Source: Streptococcus chenjunshii (GTDB taxonomy: Bacteria; Bacillota; Bacilli; Lactobacillales; Streptococcaceae). Taken from it: 64,000 nt of DNA. Below the pieces are notes generated by a model that was not told where the DNA came from, ran no database searches, and saw nothing but the letters and a program-made list of their open reading frames with translations. The position numbers were made by a program, and so were the translations under genes. Position 1 is the first letter of the stretch, and every line of letters starts with the position of its first letter. This document shows, one piece after another, positions 24,766 through 34,105 of the stretch. Location: positions 310,001-374,000 of the forward strand of contig NZ_CP031733.1 of assembly GCF_003086355.1 (NCBI RefSeq). The letters run 5' to 3'.

Positions 24766-24854
24766 AGGAAAGGACGGGATTTGAACCCGCGCATGAACAA
24801 AGTCCACTTGCCGGATTTCGAGTCCGGTGCCGTACCAAGCTGGGCCACCTTTCC
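24766..24854 (-). tRNA. tRNA-Ser (CGA)
   Basis: Class II tRNA with a long variable arm. The 7-bp acceptor stem is GGAAAGG/CCTTTCC. The anticodon stem is CCGGA/TCCGG with loop CTCGAAA, anticodon CGA. The T loop is TTCAAAT. CCA is not encoded. The base after the acceptor stem reads T, whereas G is usual for serine tRNAs. Confidence 0.92.
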
Positions 24855-24925
24855 AAAATAAAGACAGTATCATGACCGTTTTTCTGACCTTATTTTCAGA
24901 AAAATACTCAAAGACATAAGAAAAA

Positions 24926-25008
24926 TGCGGAGAAAGGGATTTGAACCCTCACGCCCGAATGGGCACATGCGCCTGAAGCATGCGTGTCTGCCGTTCCACC
25001 ATCTCCGC
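24926..25008 (-). tRNA. tRNA-Leu (CAG)
   Basis: Class II tRNA with acceptor stem GCGGAGA/TCTCCGC and discriminator A. The anticodon stem is CATGC/GCATG with loop TTCAGGC, anticodon CAG. The long variable arm is TGCCC...GGGCG. CCA is not encoded. It is the first gene of the two-tRNA transcript. Confidence 0.95.
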
Positions 25009-25021
25009 ATTAACAGAAACT

Positions 25022-25049
25022 ATTATAACCTAATTTAAAAAAAATGCAA
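25022..25049 (-). promoter_or_regulatory. Promoter of the tRNA-Leu/tRNA-Ser operon
   Basis: On the minus strand, TTGCAT (25049-25044), 16-bp spacer, TATAAT (25027-25022). It would start transcription about 7 bases before tRNA-Leu. Confidence 0.75.
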
Positions 25050-25095
25050 GTGTTTTAAGAAAATTGTTTCAAAAGACGGTAAAAAGTTTTTAGGC

Positions 25096-26159
25096 TGAAA
25101 GTTCTAAAATGAAGTTAGCCACTTAGATGCAAAAAAACACCTCTATGTTACACTTGTAGTTGACGAAAACACAAGTAAAGGACATAGAGATGCAAGACCA
25201 TTATACACCAACAGGCAAGCACTTGACAATAGCTGATCGCCGCTTGATTGAACGCTGGAAGCAAGAAGGGAAATCTAATCGTGAGATTGCAGGTCTCTTA
25301 GGCAAAGCTCCTCAAACGATAAACAACGAGATGAAACGTGGACTGGTCCTCCAACAGGTGCGTAAGGGGAAGTTTGAGAAGCTTTATAGGGCGGATAGAG
25401 CTCAGGAAGTGTATGAGATTAATCGAAAAAATAGCCGTAAAGCTGTTAGTCTCACGAAGAAAGTCAAGGAAACCATTGTCCACTACATCAAGCTGAAGTG
25501 GTCACCTGAGATGATTTCAAAACGTAAAGTCAACGTCCCACAATCCACCATATACTACTGGATGGACAAGGGGTACCTGGGGCTGACTAAGGCAGATAGG
25601 CTGTATCCAAGAAAAGGCAAATCCCCTAAGAAAACAGCCAGTCCTAATTTCATGCCTGTTGGAAAGTCGATTGAGGAGCGGCCTGAAGCGATCACTCAAC
25701 GACTGGAGGCTGGGCATTATGAGATTGATACGGTTGTTCAGACACGGGCTAAAGCGCCTTGCTTTCTGACATTAACAGATCGAAAAACCAGGTATGAAAT
25801 CATTCGTTACTTGCCCAGTAAGACAGCACAAGCCGTTAACGAAGCCTTGTCGAGCATTTTACAGGAATATCAGATCACGTCAATCACAGCTGATAATGGG
25901 GCAGAATTTGCTAGACTAAGCGAGATTTTTAGTGAAGAGAAGATCTACTATGCTCACCCTTATTGCTCTTGGGAAAGAGGCTCTAATGAGAATCACAACC
26001 GTCTTATTCGACGTTTCCTACCCAAGGGAAAAACAAGAGCGACCAGAAAACTGGCCACTCAGATTGAATGGTGGATAAACAATTATCCCAAACGAATATT
26101 AAACTACAAGACACCTAGAGAAATTGTATTCAGTGGCTAACTTCAACTTGAAATTTAGC
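25096..26159 (+). mobile_element. IS30-family insertion sequence
   Basis: About 1064 bp with imperfect terminal inverted repeats sharing TGAAGTTAGCCACT (left) and AGTGGCTAACTTCA (right) near the inner ends. It is flanked by a perfect 14-bp direct repeat AAAAGTTTTTAGGC (25082-25095 and 26160-26173), probably the target duplication. It lies directly upstream of the tRNA operon promoter. One intact transposase fills it. Confidence 0.88.
25190..26140 (+). CDS. IS30-family transposase
   Basis: 316 residues. The N-terminal helix-turn-helix reads LTIADRRLIERWKQEGKSNR and EIAGLLGKAPQTINNEMKRG. The DDE catalytic domain has YEIDTVVQ (first Asp), ITADNGAEF (second Asp) and the Glu in RGSNENHNRLIRRFLPKG. 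Start ATG 25190 follows AAAGGACATAGAG. The frame is intact, so the element may be active. Confidence 0.93.
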   Translation: MQDHYTPTGKHLTIADRRLIERWKQEGKSNREIAGLLGKAPQTINNEMKRGLVLQQVRKGKFEKLYRADRAQEVYEINRKNSRKAVSLTKKVKETIVHYIKLKWSPEMISKRKVNVPQSTIYYWMDKGYLGLTKADRLYPRKGKSPKKTASPNFMPVGKSIEERPEAITQRLEAGHYEIDTVVQTRAKAPCFLTLTDRKTRYEIIRYLPSKTAQAVNEALSSILQEYQITSITADNGAEFARLSEIFSEEKIYYAHPYCSWERGSNENHNRLIRRFLPKGKTRATRKLATQIEWWINNYPKRILNYKTPREIVFSG

Positions 26160-26322
26160 AAAAGTTTTTAGGCATTTTAAAGCAGCCCTTAAGAGAAGCT
26201 GAAGCAGGGCAGCTCCGGAAGCCGAAATACGCGGCAAAGCAAAAAGCGACAGCAGACGGCAGCTTGCTTTCGGAACTGGTGGGGACAATGGCCTATTCGA
26301 GGACGAAAACGGTTTCTTTTTG

Positions 26323-26331
26323 TGGTATAAT
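26323..26331 (+). promoter_or_regulatory. galM promoter (extended -10)
   Basis: TGGTATAAT, -10 at 26326-26331, without a convincing -35. It is about 30 bases before the start codon. Confidence 0.6.
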
Positions 26332-26361
26332 GGCCTTGAGACAAGAAAATGAGGTGATGTT

Positions 26362-27396
26362 ATGAAAAAAGCTGTAAAAAAACTCTTCGGCCGCTTTAAT
26401 GGACAGGATGTCTATAGTTACACATTTGAAACAGACAGCGGCTACCGGTTGACCAGTATGCCTTATGGGGCAACAATCTTGGACTATATCACGCCTGATA
26501 AAAACGGGAAATTTGCCAACATTAATCTGCGTTTTGCCAATTTGGAAGACTATTTGGTTAAAGGACCAAAATTCGGTGCCAGTGTCGGACCGGTCGCAGG
26601 CCGAATTGGAGAGGGAACCTTTGAGCTAAATGGTAAAACCTACCATCTGCCCCAGAATAATAAAACCAATAACATGCACAGCGGGCTGGACGGGATTCAT
26701 GTTGCGCTGTTTGAAACCGCAGAGGTAGATGATCATTCAGTAACCTTCTACACGGAGCGCGCTGACGGCTTTGGCGGTTTTCCCGGTCCGATCAAAATTT
26801 GGATTAGGCATAGTTTAGCAGAAAACGGTGAGCTGACTTTGACTTATGAAGCTGCTGCAGACCAGGATACACTTTTTAATCCTACTAACCATGCTTATTT
26901 TAATTTAAGCGGCGACCAATCACGCTTAATTGATGATTTTCAGCTGACAATCAATGCGGCGGGCTACTATCCTTTGGATGAAAACAGTCTGCCTGCTGAG
27001 GAAATTGACAGCCGTGCTGGTTTTGTGCAAGAGTTGATGAAAGGAGCTTCTGTCGGCAGCATCAGGCAGTCAGACCATCCGCAGATTCTTTTGGCAGGGG
27101 GGATTGACCATCCTTTTGCACTTGACCGAGATCAAGAAGTAGCTGCAGAATATTACGATCCTGAGTCCGGACGCCTGCTGAGGGTCAGAACAGACCGCAG
27201 CTGCCTAATTGTTTACACAGCCAACAATTACAATGATTTCACCAAATCCAAAGGCCATCCGGCTCATAACGGTTTAGCATTAGAGGCTCAGGCTGTTCCG
27301 GATGCCATTCACCGCGCAGAAAAAGATCAAGTCATTTTAAAAGCCGGACAGGTTATGAAAACCTCAACAAGCTACCATGCGACCGTGAAGCAGTAA
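26362..27396 (+). CDS. galM: Aldose 1-epimerase (mutarotase)
   Basis: Interconverts alpha and beta forms of galactose and glucose for the Leloir pathway. 344 residues. NPTNHAYFNLSG carries the catalytic His and LALEAQAVPDAIH the catalytic Glu; the earlier His lies in NNMHSGLDGIH. GAGGTGATG precedes the ATG. No other galactose gene is adjacent, so it stands alone behind an extended -10 promoter and downstream of the IS30 element. Confidence 0.94.
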   Translation: MKKAVKKLFGRFNGQDVYSYTFETDSGYRLTSMPYGATILDYITPDKNGKFANINLRFANLEDYLVKGPKFGASVGPVAGRIGEGTFELNGKTYHLPQNNKTNNMHSGLDGIHVALFETAEVDDHSVTFYTERADGFGGFPGPIKIWIRHSLAENGELTLTYEAAADQDTLFNPTNHAYFNLSGDQSRLIDDFQLTINAAGYYPLDENSLPAEEIDSRAGFVQELMKGASVGSIRQSDHPQILLAGGIDHPFALDRDQEVAAEYYDPESGRLLRVRTDRSCLIVYTANNYNDFTKSKGHPAHNGLALEAQAVPDAIHRAEKDQVILKAGQVMKTSTSYHATVKQ

Positions 27397-27480
27397 TGAT
27401 GTGCTGCAAGGCTTGATTTTCCGGTCCTCTGTCCGAAAGCTTAGCCAAAATCCGGTATCATCATTTATGACAGGCGGCAG

Positions 27481-27509
27481 TTGTAGAGAAGAGGTGAAAT
27501 TGTTATAAT
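27481..27509 (+). promoter_or_regulatory. rsgA promoter
   Basis: TTGTAG (27481-27486), 17-bp spacer, extended -10 TGTTATAAT (-10 at 27504-27509). It would drive rsgA-rpe-thiN-rmuC-yhaM. Confidence 0.75.
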
Positions 27510-27536
27510 GGGGCTATAAACAACAAAGGAGTTCAT

Positions 27537-28409
27537 TTGCAAGGAAAAATTATTAAGTCGTTGGCCGGTTTTTATTATGTTGAATCAGAAGGACAGGTCT
27601 ACCAGACACGGGCGCGGGGCAATTTTAGAAAAAAAGGGCAGACCCCCTATGTAGGAGATCAGGTAGATTTCACGGCCGAAGAAAATTCTGAGGGTTACAT
27701 TTTAAACATTCATGAAAGGAAGAACAGCCTCGTTCGTCCGCCCATTGTCAATATTGATCAGGCGGTTGTGATCATGTCGGTCAAGGAACCTGATTTTAGT
27801 GCTAATTTGCTGGACCGTTTTTTGGTTTTGCTGGAACACAAAAAAATTATTCCGCTTATTTATGTATCAAAAATGGATTTGCTGGCTGACAGCAGTTCTA
27901 TGGATACAATACGGACGCACTATCAGCAAATCGGCTATTTCTTTTCGTATGAAAAGGCGGAGCTGCTTCCCTTGTTAAAAGACAGAGTGACCGTCTTTAT
28001 GGGACAGACCGGTGTTGGAAAATCGACCCTTCTGAACCAGCTGGCTCCTCATCTTCAGCTGAAAACGGCAGCGATATCAGGCAGTTTGGGCCGCGGCCGC
28101 CATACAACACGAGCGGTCAGTCTTTATAATGTCGGGGGCGGAAAAGTTGCGGATACCCCCGGTTTTTCTTCCTTGGATTACGAAATAACAGATAGTGAAA
28201 GTCTAACAGCCGCTTTTCCGGAGATAAAACAGTTCAGTTACTCTTGTAAATTTCGTTCCTGTACACATAGGCACGAGCCGGATTGTGCTGTTAAGGATGC
28301 CCTCGGGCAGGGGGAGATTTGGCAGCAGCGCTATGACAATTATCTGCAGTTCCTAAGTGAAATTGAAAACCGGCGTGAAACATATCAAAAACTCAGTAAA
28401 AGAAAGTAG
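27537..28409 (+). CDS. rsgA: Ribosome small-subunit GTPase RsgA
   Basis: Circularly permuted GTPase checking late 30S maturation. OB fold at the N-terminus (about 1-65), then SKMD (G4) before [12 protein letters not shown] (G1) and DTPGFSSLD (G3), the permuted order. The zinc-binding C-terminal part has [14 protein letters not shown]. Start is TTG 27537, 5 bases after AAAGGAG. First gene of a five-gene run. Confidence 0.96.
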   Translation: MQGKIIKSLAGFYYVESEGQVYQTRARGNFRKKGQTPYVGDQVDFTAEENSEGYILNIHERKNSLVRPPIVNIDQAVVIMSVKEPDFSANLLDRFLVLLEHKKIIPLIYVSKMDLLADSSSMDTIRTHYQQIGYFFSYEKAELLPLLKDRVTVFMGQTGVGKSTLLNQLAPHLQLKTAAISGSLGRGRHTTRAVSLYNVGGGKVADTPGFSSLDYEITDSESLTAAFPEIKQFSYSCKFRSCTHRHEPDCAVKDALGQGEIWQQRYDNYLQFLSEIENRRETYQKLSKRK

Positions 28410-28416
28410 GTGTATT

Positions 28417-29079
28417 ATGTCATCACAGAAAATAGCACCCTCGATTTTAGCTGCTGATTATGCTGATTTGGCTTCAGAGCTGCAGCGTATTGAAGCAGCA
28501 GGTGCCGAGTATGTCCATATTGATATTATGGACGGCCAGTTTGTGCCTAATATCAGCTTTGGGGCCGGAGTCGTCGCCAGTATGCGCCGCCGCAGCAAGT
28601 TGGTTTTTGACTGCCATTTGATGGTGGTTGATCCCGAACGTTATGTTTCAGCTTTTGCACAGGCCGGCGCTGATATTATGACTGTTCATGCCGAAGCGAC
28701 CGCCCATATCCACGGAGCGCTGCAAAAAATTAAAGCAGCTGGGATGAAGGCCGGGGTCGTGATTAATCCGGGGACCCCTGTTGCGGTTTTAGAACCGGTT
28801 TTAAGTCTTGTTGACCAAGTTTTAATCATGACCGTCAATCCTGGATTCGGCGGCCAGGCGTTTATTCCGGAGTGTCTGGCCAAGGTGAAAGCAGCTGCCA
28901 AGCTTCGTAAGCAGTATGGGCTTAACTTTGATATTGAAGTTGACGGCGGAGTGGATCAGCATACGATTAAAGCCTGTGCCGATGCCGGAGCCAATGTGTT
29001 TGTTGCAGGTTCTTACCTTTTCAAAGCTCAGGATTTGACTGCTCAGTTGCAAACACTGCGGGTAGCTTTGGATGATTAA
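28417..29079 (+). CDS. rpe: Ribulose-phosphate 3-epimerase
   Basis: Pentose-phosphate enzyme converting ribulose 5-phosphate and xylulose 5-phosphate. 220 residues. PSILAADYADL, VHIDIMDGQFVPN, MTVNPGFGGQ and DGGVD are the metal- and phosphate-binding motifs of this TIM barrel. ATG 28417 comes 7 bases after the rsgA stop. It overlaps thiN by 8 bases. Confidence 0.97.
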   Translation: MSSQKIAPSILAADYADLASELQRIEAAGAEYVHIDIMDGQFVPNISFGAGVVASMRRRSKLVFDCHLMVVDPERYVSAFAQAGADIMTVHAEATAHIHGALQKIKAAGMKAGVVINPGTPVAVLEPVLSLVDQVLIMTVNPGFGGQAFIPECLAKVKAAAKLRKQYGLNFDIEVDGGVDQHTIKACADAGANVFVAGSYLFKAQDLTAQLQTLRVALDD

Positions 29080-29707
29080 AGTTGCTTTATTTGCCGGCGG
29101 AGACTTTCCCCGTTCTATCAATGATGATTTCGATTACCAAGTCGGTGCAGACAGAGCTTGTCTGACGCTTCTTGAAAAAGGCCTGCCTCTTGATTTGGCG
29201 GTCGGCGATTTTGATTCTGTCACCGCAGATGAACTTGCCCGGATTCGGCAGTCCGCTGGGGAACTTATCCTAGCTGAATATGAGAAAAATGACACGGATA
29301 CAGAACTGGCTTTAAAAGAGATTTTCGCCAGATTCCCACAAGCTCATGTTACTCTTTTCGGTGCTTTCGGCGGCCGGCTTGATCATATGCTGGCTAACCT
29401 TTTCCTGCCTACTGATCCGGACTTGGCCCCTTTTATGAGACAGATTTGTCTGCGTGATGCCTGCAATACTGTACATTTTTTGCCCAGCGGCCGGCATCGT
29501 ATCGTACAGGATGAAGGAATGGCCTATATTTCTTTGATGGCAGACAGTAATGCTGATTTAACCATACGGGGTGCTAAATATGAGCTGACCCCTAACCGCT
29601 TTTTTAAGAAAAAAATTTATACCAGCAATGAATTTGCAGGAAAGCCTATTACCGTTCAGTGTGATTCAGGCTATCTTCTTGTGATTCAAAGCAAAGACAG
29701 GAGTTGA
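29072..29707 (+). CDS. thiN: Thiamine pyrophosphokinase
   Basis: Makes thiamine pyrophosphate from thiamine and ATP. 211 residues. GADRAC, VGDFDSV and EKNDTDTELAL are the catalytic acidic motifs, and GAFGGRLDHMLAN the core of the active site. It starts within the end of rpe, so translation is coupled. The rsgA-rpe-thiN order is common in streptococci. Confidence 0.95.
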   Translation: MIKVALFAGGDFPRSINDDFDYQVGADRACLTLLEKGLPLDLAVGDFDSVTADELARIRQSAGELILAEYEKNDTDTELALKEIFARFPQAHVTLFGAFGGRLDHMLANLFLPTDPDLAPFMRQICLRDACNTVHFLPSGRHRIVQDEGMAYISLMADSNADLTIRGAKYELTPNRFFKKKIYTSNEFAGKPITVQCDSGYLLVIQSKDRS

Positions 29708-29708
29708 G

Positions 29709-30983
29709 ATGCAAGTTTTCCTAATTGTCCTTATCCTGATTGTTTTGCTTCTGACCTGCTTCCAGCTGTGGAAAATAACAGAAATCAGAAGTGAATTGGC
29801 AGAAAAATTGGATAATAATGCCGACAACCTCTCTGAGCAGCTTTCTTATCAATTAAATATGGTACAAAAAGACCAGGCTCTGGAATTTAACAGCCAGCTT
29901 AACCGTCTGCAGACAGAGCTGTATCAGCAGCTGAATGATTTACGTGACAGTCTCCGGCAGGAACTGATTGACAGCCGTGATCGGTCTGACCAGCGTTTGG
30001 CTGCTATTGAAACCAGTATGAGCCAGTCAGTCAAGGAACTGCAGGCTTCTAACGAGAAGCGCCTGGAGCAAATGCGGCAGACTGTCGAAGAAAAGCTGGA
30101 GCAGACACTGCAAAACCGCCTGCAGGCTTCTTTTGCTACTGTTTCTAAACAGCTTGAAAGTGTCAATCAGGGATTGGGTGAAATGAAATCTGTGGCACAG
30201 GATGTCGGAGCGCTCAATAAAGTGCTGTCAAACACCAAAACACGTGGGATTTTAGGAGAGCTGCAGCTGGGACAGATTATCGAAGACATCATGACTGAAA
30301 ACCAATATGAGCGAGAATTTGCAACGGTATCCGGGACAGCAGAGCGTGTGGAATATGCGATTAAACTGCCCGGGACCAAGCAGGGTGAGTATGTTTACCT
30401 GCCGATTGACTCCAAGTTCCCGCTTGAAGATTACTACCGTCTGGAAGAAGCGTATGAGACGGGCGGCAAAGAAGAAGTAGACAATCAGAGGAAAGCGCTC
30501 CTTGCTGCCATCAAACGTTTTGCAAAAGATATTAATAAAAAGTATCTCAACCCGCCTGAAACGACTAATTTCGGTATCATGTTCCTGCCGACAGAAGGGC
30601 TCTATGCAGAGGCAGTCCGTCAGCCGGCTTTCTTTGACAGTCTGCGTCGGGAAGAAAATGTTGTGGTTGCAGGACCTTCAACCTTATCCGCTCTGCTCAA
30701 TTCGCTTTCAGTGGGCTTCAAGACCTTGAACATCCAGAAGAATGCTGATGATATCAGTAAAATTCTAGGCAGTGTCAAAGCCGAATTTAATAAATTCGGC
30801 GGTTTGCTGGTTAAGGCACAAAAACAGCTCAACACTGCCAATAAAACCTTAGGAAGTTTGCTGACAACACGCACTAATGCAATTGTCCGTGCTCTTGATA
30901 AAGTTGAAACTTATCAGGACCAGGCAATCAGTTCGCTGCCCGACCTCCCGCAGTTAGAAGACGAGGAAGAAGATGAAGATTAA
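29709..30983 (+). CDS. rmuC: DNA recombination protein RmuC
   Basis: 424 residues. One N-terminal membrane segment (about 3-20), a long coiled coil rich in Gln, Glu and Leu (about 25-160), then the RmuC nuclease-like core with LGELQLGQIIEDI, IDSKFPLEDYYRL and FLPTEGLYAEA. The C-terminus is very acidic (EDEEEDED). Proposed role: limiting DNA inversions/recombination at the membrane. Overlaps yhaM by 11 bases. Confidence 0.93.
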   Translation: MQVFLIVLILIVLLLTCFQLWKITEIRSELAEKLDNNADNLSEQLSYQLNMVQKDQALEFNSQLNRLQTELYQQLNDLRDSLRQELIDSRDRSDQRLAAIETSMSQSVKELQASNEKRLEQMRQTVEEKLEQTLQNRLQASFATVSKQLESVNQGLGEMKSVAQDVGALNKVLSNTKTRGILGELQLGQIIEDIMTENQYEREFATVSGTAERVEYAIKLPGTKQGEYVYLPIDSKFPLEDYYRLEEAYETGGKEEVDNQRKALLAAIKRFAKDINKKYLNPPETTNFGIMFLPTEGLYAEAVRQPAFFDSLRREENVVVAGPSTLSALLNSLSVGFKTLNIQKNADDISKILGSVKAEFNKFGGLLVKAQKQLNTANKTLGSLLTTRTNAIVRALDKVETYQDQAISSLPDLPQLEDEEEDED

Positions 30984-31914
30984 TCAAATGAAAAAAGATG
31001 AGCTTTTTGAAGGTTTTTATCTGATTAAATCGGCCGAAGTCCGCAAGACACGTGCAGGCAAGGACTATATTGCCTTTACTTTTCAGGATGACAGCGGAGA
31101 AATTTCAGGTAACCTTTGGGATGCTCAGCCTTATAATATCAGTGAATTTACTGCAGGCAAAGTTGTTTTTATGAAAGGCCGCAGGGAAGTTTACAACGGG
31201 ACGCCGCAGGTGAATCAGATTGCGCTGCGCCTCCCTCGTGACGGGGAACCGAATGACCCTAGTGCTTTTAGGGAAAAGCCTCCGGTAGACGTAACCGATG
31301 TTAAAGATTATCTTGAGCAGATGATGTTTAAAATTGAAAATGCGGTTTGGCAGCGTCTTGTCCGCAGCCTCTATCGTAAATTTGCCAAAGAATTCTTCAC
31401 CTATCCAGCTGCCAAAACCAATCATCATGCGTTTGAATCAGGCCTTGCTTATCATACGGCTACCATGGTTCGTTTAGCGGACAGCATCGGAGACATTTAT
31501 CCTGAATTGAATAAGAGCCTGCTTTTTGCCGGCATCATGCTGCATGATCTGGCTAAGGTGATTGAACTATCCGGACCGGATAATACGGAATACACTATCA
31601 GGGGAAATTTGATTGGCCATATTGCGCTTATTGATGAGGAAATCAGCAAAGCTCTATTAGAGCTCAATATTGATGACAGCAAAGAAGATGTCATTGTTCT
31701 GCGGCATGTTATTCTGAGCCATCATGGTCATCTTGAATATGGCAGTCCTGTTCGTCCGCGGATTATGGAAGCAGAAATTATCCATATCATCGATAACCTT
31801 GATGCAGAAATGATGATGATGACAACCGCACTGAAACGTGTTGATGAAGGAGAGATGACTAACCGTATTTTTGCTATGGACAACCGGCCTTTCTATAAGC
31901 CAAAATCCAAGTAA
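30973..31914 (+). CDS. yhaM: 3'-5' exoribonuclease YhaM
   Basis: 313 residues. An OB-fold nucleic-acid binding domain (about 10-95, with TRAGKDYIAFTFQDDSGEI) is followed by an HD domain with HHAFESGLAYHT, MLHDLAKV and LSHHGHLEYGSP (metal ligands). In streptococci YhaM trims a few bases from mRNA 3' ends. It is the last gene of the rsgA run. Confidence 0.94.
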   Translation: MKINQMKKDELFEGFYLIKSAEVRKTRAGKDYIAFTFQDDSGEISGNLWDAQPYNISEFTAGKVVFMKGRREVYNGTPQVNQIALRLPRDGEPNDPSAFREKPPVDVTDVKDYLEQMMFKIENAVWQRLVRSLYRKFAKEFFTYPAAKTNHHAFESGLAYHTATMVRLADSIGDIYPELNKSLLFAGIMLHDLAKVIELSGPDNTEYTIRGNLIGHIALIDEEISKALLELNIDDSKEDVIVLRHVILSHHGHLEYGSPVRPRIMEAEIIHIIDNLDAEMMMMTTALKRVDEGEMTNRIFAMDNRPFYKPKSK

Positions 31915-31968
31915 TAGATGATAAAGAGAATTTCTTACCTGCAGATTATTCGTTTTGAGAGTGACTTA

Positions 31969-31977
31969 TGATATAAT
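31969..31977 (+). promoter_or_regulatory. purR promoter (extended -10), with a possible PurBox
   Basis: TGATATAAT, -10 at 31972-31977. Just upstream, on the minus strand (31945-31957), CAAAACGAATAAT weakly resembles the PurBox (core CGAA). Three of 13 positions differ from the consensus I know, so the box is doubtful. Confidence 0.5.
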
Positions 31978-32013
31978 GACAAAAGAATTTTAACTGAATT
32001 GATGGAGAAAACT

Positions 32014-32826
32014 ATGAAGCTGAGACGAAGTGAACGTATGGTTGTCATTTCCAACTATTTGCTCAATAACCCGTATCAATTGACGAGCTTGAGCACTTTT
32101 GCCTCACAATATGAAGCGGCTAAATCTTCTATTTCCGAAGACATTGCAATTATCAAAAAGGCTTTTGAGGAAGCAGGTATCGGCGAGATTGAAACAATTA
32201 CCGGTGCCAGCGGCGGCGTGCTGTTCAGGCCGTCCATTGCCAGATCAGAAGCGCGTGCTCTGGTGGAAAAACTGCGTGAACGCCTGTCGGAGAGCGATCG
32301 CATTTTACCCGGAGGCTATATTTATTTATCGGATCTGCTGAGCACGCCGAAAATTCTGCAGAATGTCGGCCGTATTATGGCAGATGCGTTTCGGGGTCAA
32401 AAAATTGATGCCGTCATGACCGTAGCAACAAAGGGTGTCCCTTTGGCCAATGCTGTCGCTAATATTCTCAACGTTCCCTTTGTCATTGTGCGGCGCGACT
32501 TAAAAATTACCGAAGGCTCTACGGTTTCTGTCAATTATGCCAGCGGTTCGAGCGGCCGCATAGAAAAAATGTTCTTGTCTAAACGAAGCCTGCAGCCCAA
32601 CAGCAGGGTTCTTATTGTAGATGATTTTCTTAAAGGCGGCGGAACTATTTCAGGAATGATAAGTCTTTTGGATGAATTTGACTGCCGCTTGGTCGGAGTT
32701 GCTGTTTTTGCAGAAAACGTCCAAGGAAGTCAGGAAAGGCAAACTTATAAGTCTCTGCTTAAGGTGTCAGAAATTGACATCAAAAATCAGCGGCTGACAG
32801 TTGAGATCGGTAGCATTTTTGATTAA
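32014..32826 (+). CDS. purR: Purine operon regulator PurR
   Basis: 270 residues. An N-terminal winged helix (LRRSERMVVISNYLL, SSISEDIAIIKKAF) is followed by a phosphoribosyltransferase-like domain with the PRPP motif VLIVDDFLKGGGTISGM. In Gram-positive bacteria PurR of this type represses or, in lactic bacteria, activates purine genes in response to PRPP. The start ATG 32014 has GGAG 6 bases ahead; two in-frame starts upstream (31999 TTG, 32002 ATG) are less likely. Confidence 0.95.
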   Translation: MKLRRSERMVVISNYLLNNPYQLTSLSTFASQYEAAKSSISEDIAIIKKAFEEAGIGEIETITGASGGVLFRPSIARSEARALVEKLRERLSESDRILPGGYIYLSDLLSTPKILQNVGRIMADAFRGQKIDAVMTVATKGVPLANAVANILNVPFVIVRRDLKITEGSTVSVNYASGSSGRIEKMFLSKRSLQPNSRVLIVDDFLKGGGTISGMISLLDEFDCRLVGVAVFAENVQGSQERQTYKSLLKVSEIDIKNQRLTVEIGSIFD

Positions 32827-32915
32827 ACAGCAGGCGGCCATTATCTTGTTTTTTAAGGGCAATAGCATTTTTTGCACGATTTTGCTGTAAATAGCGCAGA
32901 ATAAGGAGAAAGTAT

Positions 32916-32944
32916 TTGACAGAAAGTACCGTTTATGTTACTAT
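32916..32944 (+). promoter_or_regulatory. rpsL promoter within an inverted repeat
   Basis: TTGACA (32916-32921), 17-bp spacer, TACTAT (32939-32944). Arms AAAGTACCG (about 32923-32931) and CGGTACTTT (about 32951-32959) bracket the -10. A leader of about 130 bases runs to rpsL. Confidence 0.75.
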
Positions 32945-33085
32945 ACTAAGCGGTACTTTTTACTTTTGGTCTCTCCAGAGTGTACAGAGACGTGCTGACA
33001 AATGTTGCAAAAGTACACACAGGAAAGAGGATTGTCACCGATCGCTTTTTCAACCAAAAATAAAAAATAATACAGGAGAATGTAG

Positions 33086-33499
33086 ATGCCTACAATTAAC
33101 CAGTTGGTACGTAAACCACGTAAGTCTAAAGTAGAAAAATCTAAATCACCGGCTTTGAACGTTGGTTATAACAGTCATAAAAAAGTGCAGACCAATATTG
33201 CTTCACCGCAAAAACGCGGTGTTGCAACACGTGTCGGAACAATGACACCTAAAAAGCCTAACTCTGCCCTTCGTAAATTTGCCCGTGTTCGTTTGAGCAA
33301 TCTTATTGAAGTAACGGCTTATATCCCAGGAATCGGCCATAACCTGCAGGAGCATAGTGTTGTGCTTATCCGCGGCGGCCGGGTAAAAGACCTTCCGGGT
33401 GTCCGTTACCATATTGTTCGCGGTGCTCTTGATACTGCCGGTGTAACTGACCGGAAGCAAGGCCGTTCGAAATACGGAACTAAAAAACCAAAAGCATAA
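33086..33499 (+). CDS. rpsL: 30S ribosomal protein S12
   Basis: 137 residues. [36 protein letters not shown] and [14 protein letters not shown] are conserved S12 blocks of the decoding centre. The Lys residues at which streptomycin-resistance changes occur are wild type (TPKKPNSA). First gene of the str cluster rpsL-rpsG-fusA. Confidence 0.98.
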   Translation: MPTINQLVRKPRKSKVEKSKSPALNVGYNSHKKVQTNIASPQKRGVATRVGTMTPKKPNSALRKFARVRLSNLIEVTAYIPGIGHNLQEHSVVLIRGGRVKDLPGVRYHIVRGALDTAGVTDRKQGRSKYGTKKPKA

Positions 33500-33515
33500 G
33501 AAGGGAGCATGAGAA

Positions 33516-33986
33516 ATGAGTCGTAAAAACCAAGCGCCAAAGCGTGAAGTATTGCCAGATCCGCTGTACAATTCTAAACTTGTTACACGTCTTATCAACC
33601 GTGTTATGCTTGATGGAAAACGCGGAACGGCGTCCAGCATTGTTTACGGTGCCTTCGAACAGATTAAGGAAGCAACAGGAAATGATGCGCTGGAAGTTTT
33701 TGAAACAGCAATGGAAAATATTATGCCTGTACTTGAAGTCCGTGCCCGCCGTGTCGGAGGTTCTAACTATCAAGTGCCCGTTGAAGTACGTCCGGAACGC
33801 CGGACAACATTGGGTCTTCGCTGGCTGGTGACAATTTCCCGCGGACGCGGCGAACACACTATGCAAGACCGTTTGGCAAAAGAAATTATGGATGCGGCTA
33901 ACAATACAGGAGCATCTGTCAAGAGACGCGAAGATACTCACCGTATGGCTGAAGCCAACCGTGCCTTTGCTCACTTCCGCTGGTAA
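33516..33986 (+). CDS. rpsG: 30S ribosomal protein S7
   Basis: 156 residues. It nucleates the 30S head on 16S r[17 protein letters not shown] at the start and [15 protein letters not shown] and [20 protein letters not shown] at the end are typical. GGGAG precedes its ATG, 16 bases after rpsL. A terminator follows, with fusA behind its own promoter. Confidence 0.98.
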   Translation: MSRKNQAPKREVLPDPLYNSKLVTRLINRVMLDGKRGTASSIVYGAFEQIKEATGNDALEVFETAMENIMPVLEVRARRVGGSNYQVPVEVRPERRTTLGLRWLVTISRGRGEHTMQDRLAKEIMDAANNTGASVKRREDTHRMAEANRAFAHFRW

Positions 33987-34105
33987 GATTGAAACATCAG
34001 AGTTAAAAAAACAGAGGATAACTGTGCTGCAGGAGAACTTGCTTTTTCTCCGCCCTACTCTAAAAACACTGTGCTTAACTCTTATTTGAACAGCATAAAT
34101 GACTT

